Shown here piece by piece: positions 62,361 to 64,000 of a DNA stretch of 64,000 nucleotides. This stretch comes from Arctopsyche grandis (taxonomy: Eukaryota > Arthropoda > Insecta > Trichoptera > Hydropsychidae). The position numbers and the translations under genes were made by a program. Every line of letters starts with the position of its first letter. Positions within the stretch are counted from its first letter, which is position 1. The notes beneath the pieces were generated by a model. The model was not told the origin of the DNA and did no database searches. It saw only the letters and a program-made list of their open reading frames with translations. The DNA lies in contig NC_135356.1 in NCBI RefSeq assembly GCF_051622035.1, positions 19,395,685-19,459,684 on the forward strand. Reading direction: 5' to 3'.

Positions 62361-63461
62361 AATATAAGCATCGAAAACGTATGTAAAAATTGTATACGCA
62401 AAAATGTATAATTTTTACCAAACGACATTTTGAAAGTTGTGTATAATAATTTCAAAATATGAAACTGTGCTAGCTCTTCCCGTGTGTGTAATGAATTTTG
62501 TCCTGCAGAATAATGAACAGACGGTAAGCAGCTGGGGCTCCAGTCACTTTATGGATTGGTTCACTCAATCTCGTTTTGCACCTACGAGTTCAGCGGTCGC
62601 AAACTTTTTTTTCACCCTCGCCGTGAATGAATATGATATGCGATATTTTTTGCGTCGGCAATGGCCCGTTGAAAAATGACTTTTCTATGTGTTTATGTAG
62701 GGAGAAAGCGCGCCCTCGCGTAAGTGTATAAAAAAATTGGATTCTTTACAAGCACCATTGAGAAAATATTGGGCAACTATTTATTCCGAGCTATAAATCC
62801 AAATTCGAGTTCACTATTATATATAAGTAGGTATATCAGGAATCCTTCGAGGGGCCGGAAAAAAGGGCCATCGAAATCTAGTGCACCCTCTTCTTCTTAT
62901 AGAGGGAGGGTGGGTTTTGAGTGAACCCTCACTTTTTTTTTCTTCAAGTCGCAAAGTGAGTGTATTGTTTTTTAATGGAAAACAACGTTATAAATCGATA
63001 TTTTATACGGCGTCGTTGTTTTCGAACGACCGCTAGTTACAGAATAGTGTGCTTTTATAAATGGAAGGTTATAATTCAATCTTGGGTGGGCCCAATCAAT
63101 GTAAATACACTCTGATAAGACTCAAATACGATTCATAAAACAATTCACAGACTTATTTTATAATATTAAAATGTAAAATGTGGAGTTTCTTGTATTAAAA
63201 TGAAAACACAACGATTAAAATCACATAAAAATTTATACATTTATGTTTGTGTAAATAATGGCATTCATTATATTTTATTATTATTTCCATGTTATATGAT
63301 AACAAATTTATTCATGTACATTTATATGTGCACATATCATTCCACGTATATGTATATGTACATATAAATACATATATTAATATTGAGTATGACGAATAGA
63401 TGCGAAATATGATTTTTTTAAATTACTAACTAATCATACCTTAAGTTTCTTTGTATGCTAT

Positions 63462-63780
63462 GTTTGTACATGATGTTTGGATGTGAAACTTCAAAGAAGT
63501 ATTGAGCGCTGTATGCTCGACATAACAAGGAGAGATCAGAAACGGAATATGTGGGTGAAAATTATGACAAGGATAGAGAAGAGATTGAAATAGCAATGGA
63601 CCTGACACGTATCTTGAAAAATGGAAACGTGGATAAAATAAGTACTAGAATGTTACCAGGAAGGCTGCAAAGAACATAGGTTCCTATATGAAATTAGAAA
63701 AATGTGTGTGGTGAGATGAATGAGAGTCGCACAATTAGAGACGAATGGAATCGTTTTAGAGAGGTCTTCATCCAGAAAAT
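63462..63780 (+). mobile_element. Non-LTR retrotransposon 3' tail, RTE-like (copy F)
   Basis: Starts with TTTGGATGTGAAACTTC (FGCET), then TGAGCGCTGTATGCTCGACA (ERCMLDI), AGAGATCAGAAACGG, GGGTGAAAATTATGACAAGG, CGTATCTTGAAAAATGGAAACG, and GAGGTCTTCATCCAG near the end. Several stops and frameshifts, with the (GAT)n tail reduced. Confidence 0.65.
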
Positions 63781-64000
63781 GATGATTTGTATTACGTTTA
63801 TGTAATCAATAAAATATATTTAAATTTATCTGTCGAACTATAAATAATTTATGTGTAAAAAATTATTAATATATGTATGTACATATATACATATTCTATA
63901 AGCGTTGATATGTACATAATTTTTGCGTTACATATGCGTACAAATACAAAATGCAAATGTGGTCACGCATCTCCTTTATTACACTGATAGAGCTCATTTT

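Overview
The window is animal DNA, very probably insect. It is AT-rich, full of short tandem repeats and decayed transposons, and carries a split gene with canonical GT/AG introns. The only host gene I can support is the 5' part of an Iroquois-class homeobox gene (araucan/caupolican/mirror family) on the + strand. The insect order cannot be fixed from the sequence.

Layout. 1-17.2 kb is upstream intergenic DNA with retrotransposon tails, a GC-rich island of unknown origin (9.2-9.8 kb), Helitron-like ends (13.8-14.0 kb) and a nested transposon (14.65-17.22 kb). In that nest a hAT element with an 8-bp target duplication holds a palindromic MITE and a LINE 3' end, and the LINE in turn holds a tRNA-derived SINE. 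A CpG-rich promoter-like region (17.3-18.3 kb) leads to coding exon 1 (18344-18391). Intron 1 is 10.9 kb and contains an inverted copy of the same LINE, a second SINE copy and a GC-rich block. Coding exon 2 (29284-29652) carries the conserved Iroquois block that precedes the homeodomain. Intron 2 then runs to the end of the window, more than 34 kb. The homeodomain exon was not found, so it should lie downstream.

The start of intron 2 (29.75-33.75 kb) is a dense cluster of fold-back and TIR elements, interrupted by the longest ORF of the window, a 5'-truncated non-LTR reverse transcriptase on the - strand. The rest of intron 2 is mostly AT-rich and gene-free. It is punctuated by GC-richer blocks of complex sequence with homeodomain-, forkhead- or Hox-like motifs. 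These are candidate enhancers, as expected for Iroquois loci, but that is inference from composition and motifs only.

I found no CRISPR array, operon, rRNA gene or intact tRNA gene, and no convincing new multi-gene system. The most informative structures are the nested insertions, which can be read as a relative insertion chronology, and the transposon-derived DNA lying directly upstream of the exon 2 splice acceptor.
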